Shown here: positions 37,391 through 47,118 of the stretch, one piece after another
Layout: each line of letters opens with the position of its first letter
Numbering within the stretch: position 1 is the stretch's first letter
NCBI GenBank assembly: GCA_001800905.1
Contig: MGWH01000006.1
Location: 1 to 64,000 of the forward strand
Source of the DNA: Flavobacteria bacterium GWA2_35_26
GTDB taxonomy: Bacteria; Bacteroidota; Bacteroidia; Flavobacteriales; Flavobacteriaceae
Direction of reading: 5' to 3'
Length of the DNA: 64,000 bases
Notes under the pieces: model-generated
Told to the model about the DNA's origin: nothing
Databases searched by the model: none
Seen by the model: only the letters and a program-made list of their open reading frames with translations
Translations under genes and position numbers: made by a program

Positions 37391-40303
37391 ATGTCACAAA
37401 TAGTACCACTACACCAATTAGCAGACCTATTAGAAGGTGATCTTTTCTATGACGAATTGCACAAAATCATATATTCGACAGATGCCTCCACCTACCAAAT
37501 TAAACCTATTGCTGTAGCCAGACCTAAATCGGTTGCCGATATTCAAGCCATAGTTCGTTTTGCCAATGAACATCAAATTCCATTGACGCCTAGAACTGCT
37601 GGAACTTCGTTAGCGGGTCAGACAGTAGGTAGCGGAATTATTGTGGATGTGTCCAAATATTTTACTCAAATTGTCTCTTTTGACAAAGAAAATAAAACAG
37701 TAACCGTGCAACCAGGTGTAATTCGTGATGAGTTGAATCTGTTTTTAAAACCCCACGGTTTGTTTTTTGGACCGAATACTTCTACCTCCAATCGTTGTAT
37801 GATTGGCGGAATGGTTGGAAACAACTCTTCGGGAACAACTTCAATTAGGTACGGAGTAACACGAGATAAGATAGTTGAACTAAAAGCCATTTTGAGTGAT
37901 GGTTCAGCTGCAGTTTTCAAATCACTTAGCTCGGCAGAGTTTATCGAAAAAACGAAAGGAGAATCTTTAGAAAGTAAAATATACAATACACTTTATGAGG
38001 AGCTTTCGAATGCTGAAACACAAAAAGAAATTGTTAAAGAGTTTCCAAAACCTGAAATCCACAGAAGAAATACAGGATATGCAGTTGATTTATTATTAAA
38101 ATCAGATTTATTTTCTGGTACTGAACCAACGATCAATTTGGGCACCTTACTTTGCGGAAGTGAAGGAACATTAGCGTTTACTACTGAAGTAACTTTAAAA
38201 GTGGACGATTTGCCTCCTACTCATAATATAATGGTGGCAGCTCATTTTCATACCATTCAAGAAAGTTTAGAAGCGGTGATGATTGCTATGAAACATCATT
38301 TGTATACATGCGAAATGATGGACGATACCATTTTGAATTGTACCAAAACCAATAGGGAACAAGCCAAAAATCGATTCTTTATTCAAGGCGATCCTAAAGC
38401 GGTTATTATGCTGGAAGTTGCAGCTGAATCTATTAAGGAAGCAGAAATACAAGCAGATGCCTTAATTGCGGATTTAGAGCAACACAATTTCGGATATGCT
38501 TTGCCAAAATTATACGGAGCAGAGATTGATAAAATTAATGAATTGCGAAAAGCTGGATTAGGTCTTTTAGGTAGTATTGTGGGTGATGATAAAGCTGCTG
38601 ATTCGATTGAAGATACTGCAGTAGAATTGAGTGACTTGCCGAATTATATTGCCGAATTTGCAGCGATGATGAAAAAACACGGGCAAGACGCTATTTATTA
38701 CGCCCATGCTGGTGCAGGTGAATTGCATTTGCGACCCGTATTGAATTTAAAGAAAAAAGAAGATTTACAGTTATTCAGAACGATTGCTACGGAAGTAGCG
38801 ATTTTGGTAAAAAAATACAGAGGTTCACTTAGTGGAGAACACGGAGACGGAATTGTCCGTGGCGAATTTTTGCCTTACATGATTGGCGATTCTAATTATG
38901 AATTGCTAAAACGTATTAAGAAAGCATTTGATCCTAATGCTATTTTCAACAAAGGACGTATTACCGATACGCCTAAGATGGATGAAAATTTGAGAGTAGA
39001 ATCCGGAAGAGTTGAACCAGAGATTGCAACGATTCAAGATTTTTCAGATAGTATGGGGATTTTGCGTGCCGCTGAAAAATGCAATGGATCAGGTGATTGT
39101 AGAAAATTACCTTCTGCCGGTGGAACTTTATGTCCAAGTTATCGAGCTACTCGAAACGAAAAAGACACGACTCGAGCCCGCGCCAATGCATTGCGACAGT
39201 ATTTAACTAATTCGGACAAAGAAAATAAATTTGATCAAGAAGAATTGTATCAAGTTTTTGATTTATGTGTGAGTTGTAAAGCGTGTGCTAGTGAATGTCC
39301 AAGCAATGTGGATATTGCTTCTATGAAAGCGGAGTTTTTGTACCAATATCAAAAAGCAAATGGATTTTCGAATCGCAACAAAACCTTTGCTTACAATGCC
39401 AAATTAAACAATTTAGGAAGTTTAACTCCTAGATTGACCAATTGGTTTGCCAATTTATCTTTTGTAAAAAAGAAAATGGGAATTGCGCCGCAGCGCGTAG
39501 TGCCTCATTTGGCCCCAAAGACTTTTAGAAAATGGTTGGATACCCATCATAAAGAGCTTGAAGAAGGAACGTATCCAAATGGACAAGTCATCTTGTTCTG
39601 TGATGAGTTTACTAATTTTTATGATGTTGGAGTAGGTGTTGATACTTATGAATTGTTGACGAAACTTGGCTATCAAGTGGTTGTAGTAGACCATCAGGAA
39701 AGCGGCCGTGCCTTTATTTCCAAAGGATTTTTGGAACAAGCTAAAGCAATCGCAACGATTAATGTTGATATTTTTAAAGAATTGGTGACTGATGCAATTC
39801 CATTAGTAGGAATTGAACCTTCTGCTATTTTGACTTTTAGAGATGAATACCTTCGTTTAGCAGAAGATAAACAAGGAGCCCAACAATTAGCCAAACAGGT
39901 GTTTACTATTGAAGAGTTTTTCAAAAACGAAATCGCCAAAGGAGCTATTCGTCAAGAACAATTTTCCGATGAGGTGAAAGAGATTAAAATTCACGGGCAC
40001 TGTCATCAAAAGGCGTTGAGCACAGTCGAAGCTACTTTTGCCATGTTGAATTTACCTGTAAATAATACAGTTACCATCTATAACTCCGGTTGTTGTGGTA
40101 TGGCAGGCTCTTTTGGATACGAAGAAGAACATTACGAAATAAGTATGCAAATGGGTGAGGATACCTTGTTTCCAAAAATTAGAGCGACGGATCAAAAAGT
40201 AGCAATTGCTGCAGCAGGAACCAGTTGTCGTCATCAAATATTTGACGGTACGAGTAGAACAGCGCAGCACCCGGTTACGATATTAAAATCTTGTTTGAAA
40301 TAA
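37391..40303 (+). CDS. FAD/Fe-S oxidoreductase, D-lactate dehydrogenase-like (GlcD-GlcF fusion)
   Basis: A 970-aa fusion. Residues ~1-520 are a FAD-binding PCMH domain (PRTAGTSLAGQTVG, GGMVGNNSSGTTSIRYG) and FAD-oxidase C domain (SGEHGDGIVRGEFLP). Then come ferredoxin-type motifs CNGSGDC...CPSY and CVSCKACASECPSN (~550-650), and the C-terminal CCG domains (GHCHQKAL; NSGCCGMAGSFGYE). This is the layout of Bacteroidota D-lactate or glycolate dehydrogenases that pass electrons to quinone. No membrane helix is seen. Divergent from the wall-recycling operon, whose pathway releases D-lactate at the MurQ step, so D-lactate is the favoured substrate. Confidence 0.85.
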   Translation: MSQIVPLHQLADLLEGDLFYDELHKIIYSTDASTYQIKPIAVARPKSVADIQAIVRFANEHQIPLTPRTAGTSLAGQTVGSGIIVDVSKYFTQIVSFDKENKTVTVQPGVIRDELNLFLKPHGLFFGPNTSTSNRCMIGGMVGNNSSGTTSIRYGVTRDKIVELKAILSDGSAAVFKSLSSAEFIEKTKGESLESKIYNTLYEELSNAETQKEIVKEFPKPEIHRRNTGYAVDLLLKSDLFSGTEPTINLGTLLCGSEGTLAFTTEVTLKVDDLPPTHNIMVAAHFHTIQESLEAVMIAMKHHLYTCEMMDDTILNCTKTNREQAKNRFFIQGDPKAVIMLEVAAESIKEAEIQADALIADLEQHNFGYALPKLYGAEIDKINELRKAGLGLLGSIVGDDKAADSIEDTAVELSDLPNYIAEFAAMMKKHGQDAIYYAHAGAGELHLRPVLNLKKKEDLQLFRTIATEVAILVKKYRGSLSGEHGDGIVRGEFLPYMIGDSNYELLKRIKKAFDPNAIFNKGRITDTPKMDENLRVESGRVEPEIATIQDFSDSMGILRAAEKCNGSGDCRKLPSAGGTLCPSYRATRNEKDTTRARANALRQYLTNSDKENKFDQEELYQVFDLCVSCKACASECPSNVDIASMKAEFLYQYQKANGFSNRNKTFAYNAKLNNLGSLTPRLTNWFANLSFVKKKMGIAPQRVVPHLAPKTFRKWLDTHHKELEEGTYPNGQVILFCDEFTNFYDVGVGVDTYELLTKLGYQVVVVDHQESGRAFISKGFLEQAKAIATINVDIFKELVTDAIPLVGIEPSAILTFRDEYLRLAEDKQGAQQLAKQVFTIEEFFKNEIAKGAIRQEQFSDEVKEIKIHGHCHQKALSTVEATFAMLNLPVNNTVTIYNSGCCGMAGSFGYEEEHYEISMQMGEDTLFPKIRATDQKVAIAAAGTSCRHQIFDGTSRTAQHPVTILKSCLK

Positions 40304-40335
40304 TTGATTTTATTTGAAATGAAATTCTAAGTTTG
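40304..40335 (+). promoter_or_regulatory. Promoter of the amino acid permease gene
   Basis: TTG (40304-40306), 21 nt, then TAAGTTTG (40328-40335), a good Bacteroidota consensus match, 49 nt before ATG 40385 and immediately after the stop of the previous gene. Confidence 0.6.
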
Positions 40336-40384
40336 CAATACAATACAAAATACTTTATTCACTTTATTGAATACGATTTATACT

Positions 40385-42298
40385 ATGGCATTAAAAGGTT
40401 TGTTTAGAAAGAAGACTGTTCAGGATATCATGAAACAGGTGGAGCAAAATGAAAGTGACGGACATGCTGCTTTGGGTAAACATTTAACCGCAAGAGATTT
40501 AACCGCGTTTGGTATTGCAGCCATCGTTGGAGCGGGTATTTTTAGTACCATTGGAAAAGCAAGTGCCGATGGCGGTCCTGCGGTAATTTTTCTTTTTTTG
40601 TTTACGGCTTTGGCTTGTAGCTTTGCTGCTTTTGCTTATGCTGAATTTGCTTCAATGGTTCCAGTTTCAGGATCCGCTTATACCTATTCCTATGTGGCTT
40701 TTGGCGAAATTATAGCATGGATAATTGGTTGGGCTTTGATTATGGAATATGCTGTAGGTAATATTACAGTTGCTATTTCATGGAGTGATTATTTTACCGG
40801 ATTACTTCGGTCTACCGGTTTAGATCTTCCTCAGTGGATTCAAATGGATTATTTATCGGCTTCTAATGGATTTAAAGACGCTACAGCCTTAATGCAAGGA
40901 GGAAAATCATTTGATAATTTGAGTGCTAATTTGCAAGATGCGTATACGGCTTGGACCACTAGTCCGGTTATTGGTAGCTTTCATTTTGTAGCCGATATTC
41001 CTGCCATGTTGATTATTATTGTGATTACGGCTTTGGTGTACAGAGGGATGAAAGAATCTCGAAATGCGGGTAATTTAATGGTATTGGTTAAATTATTTAT
41101 CATCTTGTTAGTTATCGCCGTGGGTGCTTTTTATGTTGACACCACCAATTGGAGTCCCTTTGCACCAAACGGAGTAAGCGGTGTATTAAAGGGAGTTTCA
41201 GCTGTGTTTTTTGCTTATATTGGTTTTGATGCTATTTCTACCACTGCCGAAGAATGTAAAGATCCACAACGCGATTTACCACGTGGGATGATGTGGGCCA
41301 TCATCATTTGTACTATTTTATATGTAGTTATTGCTTTGGTCTTAACAGGAATGGTATCGTATAACGAATTGAATGTAGGCGATCCTTTGGCTTTTGTATT
41401 TGAGAAGTTGGATTTAAAATGGATGTCAGGTATTATTGCAGTAAGTGCAGTAATAGCAATGGCTAGTGTTTTGTTAGTGTTCCAAATGGGTCAACCACGT
41501 ATTTGGATGAGTATGAGTAGAGATGGTTTGTTGCCAAAGAAATTCTCTCGAGTACACCCTAAGTTCAAAACACCGTCTTACGCCACTATTGTAACTGGTT
41601 TTGTGGTAGGTATTCCAGCTTTGTTTATGAATTTAACAATGGTAACCGATTTATGCAGTATCGGAACTTTATTTGCTTTTGTATTAGTATGTGCTGGAGT
41701 TTTGGTATTGCAAAACAAACCAGACATTCCGAGAGGAAAATTCAAGACACCTTATGTGAATTCGAAATACATTTTCCCAGCAGCTTTGATTATTGGTTTA
41801 GTGTATGCTTTTGTTTATAATAACGAAGCTACTATGGGTTTTCTGAATAATGAAACGCAAGTAAACAATCCGGAAACTATCATTACCGCTTTAGATAAGT
41901 CAGAAACGGATAAAGTTTATGCTTATTTAGTTGCTTTAGAATCAAAACCTACCACTAATGATGTGGAGGCGTTGTTAAGTCAATACCAAGAAGATGATTT
42001 GAAGTATGCTGCAATTGTGGCGCAATTACCAATTGCTGATACTATCAAATACGAAAGCGGATTCGATTTGTTCAAGCACAAAATTCCGATGTGGATATTT
42101 CTAATTTCTTTAATTGGTTTAGCCTTTTGGGCATTCAAAGATGATTTATCCTTAATTCCACTATTGGGATTGGTTTCTTGCTTGTACATGATGGCCGAAT
42201 TGAGTGTTTGGAATTGGATTTATTTCTCCATCTGGTTGCTTTTAGGTTTGGTGATTTACTTTGGCTTTAGCCGAAAAAATAGCAAATTGAATATATAG
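40385..42298 (+). CDS. APC superfamily amino acid permease
   Basis: A 637-aa inner-membrane transporter of the cationic-amino-acid-transporter type. ATG 40385 (MALKGLFRKKTVQDIMKQ) is preferred over TTG 40367. About 12-14 helices; LTARDLTAFGIAAIVGAGIFSTIG contains the GxG(I/V)F loop that binds substrate, and FFAYIGFDAISTTAEECKDPQRDLP is the classic CAT motif. A soluble ~85-residue stretch (NNETQVNNPETIITALDKS onward) interrupts the C-terminal helices, which is uncommon. Substrate unknown. Own promoter and terminator. Confidence 0.9.
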   Translation: MALKGLFRKKTVQDIMKQVEQNESDGHAALGKHLTARDLTAFGIAAIVGAGIFSTIGKASADGGPAVIFLFLFTALACSFAAFAYAEFASMVPVSGSAYTYSYVAFGEIIAWIIGWALIMEYAVGNITVAISWSDYFTGLLRSTGLDLPQWIQMDYLSASNGFKDATALMQGGKSFDNLSANLQDAYTAWTTSPVIGSFHFVADIPAMLIIIVITALVYRGMKESRNAGNLMVLVKLFIILLVIAVGAFYVDTTNWSPFAPNGVSGVLKGVSAVFFAYIGFDAISTTAEECKDPQRDLPRGMMWAIIICTILYVVIALVLTGMVSYNELNVGDPLAFVFEKLDLKWMSGIIAVSAVIAMASVLLVFQMGQPRIWMSMSRDGLLPKKFSRVHPKFKTPSYATIVTGFVVGIPALFMNLTMVTDLCSIGTLFAFVLVCAGVLVLQNKPDIPRGKFKTPYVNSKYIFPAALIIGLVYAFVYNNEATMGFLNNETQVNNPETIITALDKSETDKVYAYLVALESKPTTNDVEALLSQYQEDDLKYAAIVAQLPIADTIKYESGFDLFKHKIPMWIFLISLIGLAFWAFKDDLSLIPLLGLVSCLYMMAELSVWNWIYFSIWLLLGLVIYFGFSRKNSKLNI

Positions 42299-42326
42299 AA
42301 ATAGTTTTCTATAGTTGGTACAAATT

Positions 42327-42360
42327 AAAAACGTTCTGAATACTAATCAGAACGTTTTTG
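42327..42360 (+). terminator. Terminator after the amino acid permease
   Basis: AAAAACGTTCTGA (42327-42339) pairs with TCAGAACGTTTTT (42347-42359) over a 7-nt loop, then more T. It is 29 bp past the stop. Confidence 0.88.
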
Positions 42361-42425
42361 TTTTTAGGAATAATTGGGCTTAAAAACACAAAAGAGCTAT
42401 AATTCGCAATAAAAAATCGTAAATT

Positions 42426-42460
42426 TTGAATAGTATACAAAACTTAATTTCTTAAATTTG
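42426..42460 (+). promoter_or_regulatory. Promoter of lpdA
   Basis: TTG (42426-42428), 24 nt, then TAAATTTG (42453-42460). The spacing is at the long end, but the -7 element is a full match 28 nt before the ATG. Confidence 0.5.
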
Positions 42461-42488
42461 CATCACTAAAAAAACAAATACTAGTATT

Positions 42489-43892
42489 ATGAGTTCATTT
42501 GACGTAGTCATTATAGGTTCTGGTCCTGGCGGATATGTATCAGCTATTCGTTGCGCACAATTAGGTTTTAAAACAGCCATCATTGAAAAATATTCCACTT
42601 TAGGAGGGACTTGTTTGAATGTAGGTTGTATTCCATCTAAAGCATTATTATCATCTTCACATCATTATGCAGAGATTGCTCATTTCGCTGAACACGGAAT
42701 AGAACTTTCTGGTGAGGTTAAAGTGAATTTAGAAAAAATGATTGCGCGTAAACAAGCAGTGGTAGATCAAACTTCAGGCGGAATCAATTACTTAATGGAC
42801 AAAAATAAAGTAACTGTTTTTAATGGTTTAGGATCATTTGTAGATGCCACTCATGTAGCTATTGCTAAAGCAGATGGGACTTCGGAAACTATTGAAGGGA
42901 AAAACATCATTATTGCAACAGGTTCAAAACCATCTTCTTTACCATTTATTAAAATTGACAAAGAAAGAATCATCACCTCTACCGAAGCCTTGGCTTTGAA
43001 AGAAGTACCAAAACACTTGGTGATTATTGGTGGTGGTGTAATCGGAATTGAACTTGGACAAGTATACCTTCGTTTGGGAGCGCAAGTTTCTGTAGTAGAA
43101 TTCATGGACCGCATTATTCCAGGAATGGACAGTTCATTGTCTAAAGAATTGACAAAAGTCTTGAAGAAACAAGGAATGAAATTCTATACGTCTCATAAAG
43201 TGCAATCAGTTGAAAGAACCGGAGATGTAGTTACGGTAAAAGCTGAAAATGCCAAAGGTGAAATCATCACTTTAGAAGGAGATTATTCATTAGTTTCTGT
43301 TGGACGTCGTCCTTACACAGACGGATTGAATGCGGATAAAGCAGGAGTGAAAATTTCAGATAGAGGACAAGTAGATGTAAACGATCATTTACAAACTTCA
43401 GCGTCTAATATTTATGCAATTGGTGATGTAGTTCGTGGAGCGATGTTAGCTCACAAAGCGGAAGAAGAAGGAACTATGGTAGCTGAAATCATTGCAGGTC
43501 AAAAACCACATATCGATTATAATTTGATTCCAGGAGTGGTATATACTTGGCCAGAAGTGGCTGCTGTAGGTCAAACAGAAGAACAATTGAAAGCGTCTGG
43601 AGTAGAATTCAAATCGGGTAGTTTCCCATTCAAAGCCTTAGGTCGTGCTAGAGCTAGTGGTGATTTAGATGGATTTGTAAAAATCTTAGCAGATGCTAAA
43701 ACGGATGAGGTTCTTGGAGTTCACATGATTGGAGCCAGAACAGCTGATTTAATTGCCGAAGCAGTTACTGCTATGGAATTTAGAGCTTCTGCTGAAGATG
43801 TTTCAAGAATGTCACACGCACATCCAACATTTGCAGAAGCAATCAAAGAAGCTGCTTTAGCGGCGACAGATAATAGAGCATTACACGTTTAA
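42489..43892 (+). CDS. lpdA: Dihydrolipoyl dehydrogenase (E3)
   Basis: A 467-aa flavin disulfide oxidoreductase, the E3 of pyruvate/2-oxoglutarate dehydrogenase and the glycine cleavage system. FAD motif IGSGPGGYVSAIRCAQLG, redox pair GGTCLNVGCIPSK, NAD motif IGGGVIGIELG, second FAD motif NIYAIGDV and C-terminal catalytic SHAHPTFAEAIKEA are complete. Length is exact for the family. Monocistronic with own promoter and terminator; no E1/E2 genes nearby. Confidence 0.97.
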   Translation: MSSFDVVIIGSGPGGYVSAIRCAQLGFKTAIIEKYSTLGGTCLNVGCIPSKALLSSSHHYAEIAHFAEHGIELSGEVKVNLEKMIARKQAVVDQTSGGINYLMDKNKVTVFNGLGSFVDATHVAIAKADGTSETIEGKNIIIATGSKPSSLPFIKIDKERIITSTEALALKEVPKHLVIIGGGVIGIELGQVYLRLGAQVSVVEFMDRIIPGMDSSLSKELTKVLKKQGMKFYTSHKVQSVERTGDVVTVKAENAKGEIITLEGDYSLVSVGRRPYTDGLNADKAGVKISDRGQVDVNDHLQTSASNIYAIGDVVRGAMLAHKAEEEGTMVAEIIAGQKPHIDYNLIPGVVYTWPEVAAVGQTEEQLKASGVEFKSGSFPFKALGRARASGDLDGFVKILADAKTDEVLGVHMIGARTADLIAEAVTAMEFRASAEDVSRMSHAHPTFAEAIKEAALAATDNRALHV

Positions 43893-43912
43893 TTTATTTT
43901 TAACGTTGATAT

Positions 43913-43946
43913 AAAAAAAGCCCGTTCAATTGAACGGGCTTTTTTT
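43913..43946. terminator. Bidirectional terminator
   Basis: A 34-bp perfect palindrome, AAAAAAAGCCCGTTCAA with its complement (43913-43929/43930-43946), between the convergent lpdA and DoxX-like genes. Confidence 0.9.
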
Positions 43947-43957
43947 ATACTTAATTA

Positions 43958-44332
43958 TTAGTCTCTAAATAGAGGTTTGTACGAATCCCAATGTGCATAA
44001 ATTAAAAATAAATTGGCACCCAATACAAAAATAGCAACAGGTACTTCTGATACTTGGGTTACAGTGTGAATTAAAAAGATATTAATTGAAATTGGTAATA
44101 AGGCTAATAAAGCTACCTTCATAAATTTACCACTCAACAAACTTATCCCAACAATTAATTCAACAGCTTTGGCTAATGGCAATAGGTATTTTGAAGCCAT
44201 GATTCCGTTCATAAAAGTTAACAGATTCCCTGTTGGCGCTTCCGCTTCAAATAATTCAAAGAAATAGGCTACAGAAGCAAATATCATAAATGCGCCTAAT
44301 AAAATTCGGATAATTAATGTTGTAATTTTCAT
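43958..44332 (-). CDS. DoxX-like membrane protein
   Basis: A 124-aa protein with four hydrophobic helices (ITTLIIRILLGAFMIFASVAYF; MASKYLLPLAKAVELIVGISLL; VALLALLPISINIFLIHTV; VAIFVLGANLFLIYAHW) in the arrangement of DoxX/DoxD-family proteins. The KAVELIVGISLLSGKF segment is characteristic. Some DoxX proteins work in oxidant defence or as quinone-linked subunits; no function can be assigned here. Monocistronic. Confidence 0.75.
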   Translation of the reverse strand: MKITTLIIRILLGAFMIFASVAYFFELFEAEAPTGNLLTFMNGIMASKYLLPLAKAVELIVGISLLSGKFMKVALLALLPISINIFLIHTVTQVSEVPVAIFVLGANLFLIYAHWDSYKPLFRD

Positions 44333-44462
44333 AATTATTTTGGTTTAAAGGTTAGAATTTCAAAAATACTTATTTTATAAATATAAAATCCAACCCTAAA
44401 TAATTTATTTAAATATGCGATTTCAAGACTTATTTTTCTGTTCCAACCAATGAATTTTGTTG

Positions 44463-44470
44463 TATTTTTG
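44463..44470 (+). promoter_or_regulatory. Candidate -7 element of the pabB-tilS-dsbD operon
   Basis: TATTTTTG (TAnnTTTG), 20 nt before the TTG codon at 44491. Its position supports that codon as the real start of the first gene. Confidence 0.5.
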
Positions 44471-44490
44471 GCATCCTAAAACCAAGTAAA

Positions 44491-45777
44491 TTGAGAACTG
44501 AAATTCATAAGACGATTGAAAATCCTATTGTATTCAAAAAGCAAGTATTGGATTGGTCACAACAATTTCGCGAGGTTGTTTTTATGGACAGTAATGATTA
44601 TCCACAAGAGTTTTCAAGCTTTGATGCCATTCTTGCAGTGGACGCATTTACTTTGATTCAGACTGATTATCACAATGCATTTGAGGATTTACAACAATAC
44701 CAACAAAACACTAAAGATTGGTTGTTTGGGTATTTATCTTATGATTTGAAAAACGATAGTGAAGATTTACAATCCAATAATTTTGACGGTTTGGATTTTC
44801 CGGATTTATTTTTCTTTCAACCAAAGAAATTGTTTTTACTTAAAGGGAATCAGGTGGTTATCCACTATTTGAATTTATGTGATGACGAAGTCGAGGAGGA
44901 TTGGAATACAATTCTTTCGTCGACAGCATATACAACTATTGAATCTTCGGTGGTGACGGTTCAGCCACGAATTTCAAAAGAAAGTTATATTGAAAAAGTA
45001 ACGGCGCTTTTAGCACATTTATATCGTGGCGATTTATACGAAGCTAATTTATGTATGGAATTTTATGCAGAAAATGCGACAATCAACCCGCTGCAAAAAT
45101 TTGAGAAATTAAATGCTATTTCACAAACTCCTTTTGCGGTTTATTTTAAAAACAACAAGCAGTTTTTGCTTTCCGCTACTCCAGAACGGTATTTGAGAAA
45201 AGAAGGAGAGCATTTAATTTCGCAACCTATTAAAGGAACAGCAAAACGATTTTCAGACCTAAATGAAGATCAAGAATCAAAAGAAAAATTGGCTTCCGAC
45301 CCAAAAGAACGTGCAGAAAATATTATGATTACCGATTTAGTTCGGAATGATTTATCTCGTACAGCTCAAAAAGGAACGGTTCAAGTTCAGGAATTATGTG
45401 GAATATATTCATTTCAACAAGTACATCAAATGATTTCCACAATCACTTCAAAATTAGACGATAAATATTCTTTAATTGATGTATTAAAATTAACGTTTCC
45501 TATGGGAAGCATGACAGGAGCGCCTAAGATTTCGACAATGAAAATCATTGAAGAATTGGAAGTCACCAAAAGAGGATTGTACAGTGGTGCTATTGGTTAT
45601 TTTAGTCCGAATGGCGATTTTGATTTCAATGTAGTCATTCGAAGTATTTTGTACAACCAAGAAAAAAAATACGTTTCTTTTTCGGTAGGAAGTGCCATCA
45701 CCTCCTTATCGAATCCTGAAGATGAATACGAAGAATGTATGCTTAAAGCCAGAGCGATGCACGAAGTATTGTGCTAA
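44491..45777 (+). CDS. pabB: Aminodeoxychorismate/anthranilate synthase component I family
   Basis: A 428-aa chorismate-binding enzyme. It appears to start with TTG at 44491 (residues 1-12 MRTEIHKTIENP); the next Met is residue 32, which would cut into the domain. The chorismate-binding core spans ~165-425: LSATPERYLRK, QPIKGTAKR, MITDLVRNDLSRTA and FPMGSMTGAPK are the active-site motifs. Most likely it makes aminodeoxychorismate for folate; a glutaminase partner (pabA) is not in the window. First gene of an operon with tilS, 27 bp downstream. Confidence 0.88.
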   Translation: MRTEIHKTIENPIVFKKQVLDWSQQFREVVFMDSNDYPQEFSSFDAILAVDAFTLIQTDYHNAFEDLQQYQQNTKDWLFGYLSYDLKNDSEDLQSNNFDGLDFPDLFFFQPKKLFLLKGNQVVIHYLNLCDDEVEEDWNTILSSTAYTTIESSVVTVQPRISKESYIEKVTALLAHLYRGDLYEANLCMEFYAENATINPLQKFEKLNAISQTPFAVYFKNNKQFLLSATPERYLRKEGEHLISQPIKGTAKRFSDLNEDQESKEKLASDPKERAENIMITDLVRNDLSRTAQKGTVQVQELCGIYSFQQVHQMISTITSKLDDKYSLIDVLKLTFPMGSMTGAPKISTMKIIEELEVTKRGLYSGAIGYFSPNGDFDFNVVIRSILYNQEKKYVSFSVGSAITSLSNPEDEYEECMLKARAMHEVLC

Positions 45778-45804
45778 ATTGCTATGAATTAATTACTTTT
45801 GAGC

Positions 45805-47118
45805 ATGTTAGAACAGTTCCGAAATCATTTATTTACTCATTTCCCTTTTTTAACGGGAAAAAAACTGCTTCTGGCTGTTAGCGGAGGATTGGACAGTATG
45901 GTTTTGTTGCACCTTTTTCAGCAAATTGAAAATGAAATTACGGTCTTGCATTGTAATTTTCAGTTGCGAGGTTTGGAAAGTTTCGACGATCAAGCATTTA
46001 TTCAAGAATACACGAGCCAAAATGGAATTCCGTTCTCATTTACGCAATTTGACACTGAGGCTTTCGCCAAAGATTACAAATTATCTACTCAAGTTGCCGC
46101 TCGCGAGTTGCGATACAGTTGGTTTTACGAACAAATCGAAATTCTAAAAGCCGATTATATTTTGACAGCACATCACGCCGACGATAATCTAGAAACCTTT
46201 TTGATTAATCTTTCTAGAGGTACAGGTTTGGATGGTTTGTCGGGTATTCCTGCACAAAACGAAAAGATAATTAGACCTTTATTGCCTTTTACTAGACAAC
46301 AGATTGAAGAATATGCTCATCAACATCATTTGACTTGGCGTGAAGATAGCAGCAATGCTTCTGATAAATACTTACGAAATAAAATTCGTCATCATTTGAT
46401 TCCAATTTTAAAAGAGTTGAATCCCAATTTCATGAGTTCTTTTGAAAAAACACAATCGTATTTGCAAGCCGCCCAGGAATTAGTCGATGATGCTGCAGTT
46501 ATGGTGTACCAACAAGTAGCAAAAGAAGAAGGAAATGAAATTTATTTTGACTTGAATCAATTGTTGAAATTACCAAATTACAATTCCTATTTGTACCAAT
46601 GGCTTTCAGAGTTTGGCTTTACTGCTTGGGAGGATATTTATGAGTTAGTGAATAGTCAGTCAGGAAAACAAGTGTTGGCGCCTGAATTCCGATTAATTAA
46701 AGACAGGGAATATTTGATATTAAGTCCGTTGAAGTTGCATTCGGATGACCAAGAATATCCAATTGAATCCATTCAATCGAAAGTTAATTTTCCCTTAAAT
46801 ATTGACTTTTCAGTTGTTGATACAATGGAATCCACTTCCAATTCGACTATATTTGTTGACTTTGAAAAATTAGAATTCCCACTGGTTTTGCGCCATTGGA
46901 GAGAAGGTGATGTTTTTCAGCCTTTTGGCATGGAAGGAAAGTCAAAAAAAGTGAGCAAATTATTCAAAGACGAAAAACTGTCGGTAGTTGAAAAAGAGTC
47001 GACATGGCTTTTGTGTACTAATAATCAGATAATTTGGGTGGTTGGTATGCGTCAAGACGACCGATATAAAATTAATTCAGAGACAAAAAAAATACTAAAA
47101 ATAGCAATCGGATCATGA
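45805..47118 (+). CDS. tilS: tRNA(Ile)-lysidine synthetase
   Basis: A 437-aa essential enzyme that converts C34 of tRNA-Ile(CAU) to lysidine so it reads AUA. ATG 45805 (MLEQFRNHLF). The PP-loop ATPase motif AVSGGLDSMVLLHLF, the N-type domain (TAHHADDNLETFLINLSRGTG) and the C-terminal TilS domain (PLVLRHWREGDVFQPFGM ... KKVSKLFKDEKLS) are present. Its last codons overlap the dsbD-like start by 4 bp (ATGA), a sign of coupled translation. Confidence 0.95.
   Translation: MLEQFRNHLFTHFPFLTGKKLLLAVSGGLDSMVLLHLFQQIENEITVLHCNFQLRGLESFDDQAFIQEYTSQNGIPFSFTQFDTEAFAKDYKLSTQVAARELRYSWFYEQIEILKADYILTAHHADDNLETFLINLSRGTGLDGLSGIPAQNEKIIRPLLPFTRQQIEEYAHQHHLTWREDSSNASDKYLRNKIRHHLIPILKELNPNFMSSFEKTQSYLQAAQELVDDAAVMVYQQVAKEEGNEIYFDLNQLLKLPNYNSYLYQWLSEFGFTAWEDIYELVNSQSGKQVLAPEFRLIKDREYLILSPLKLHSDDQEYPIESIQSKVNFPLNIDFSVVDTMESTSNSTIFVDFEKLEFPLVLRHWREGDVFQPFGMEGKSKKVSKLFKDEKLSVVEKESTWLLCTNNQIIWVVGMRQDDRYKINSETKKILKIAIGS

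Noticed and set aside
29979..40303. Complete MurNAc catabolic operon
   Set aside because: No MurQ-type etherase gene is found in the window, so the pathway is not complete here.
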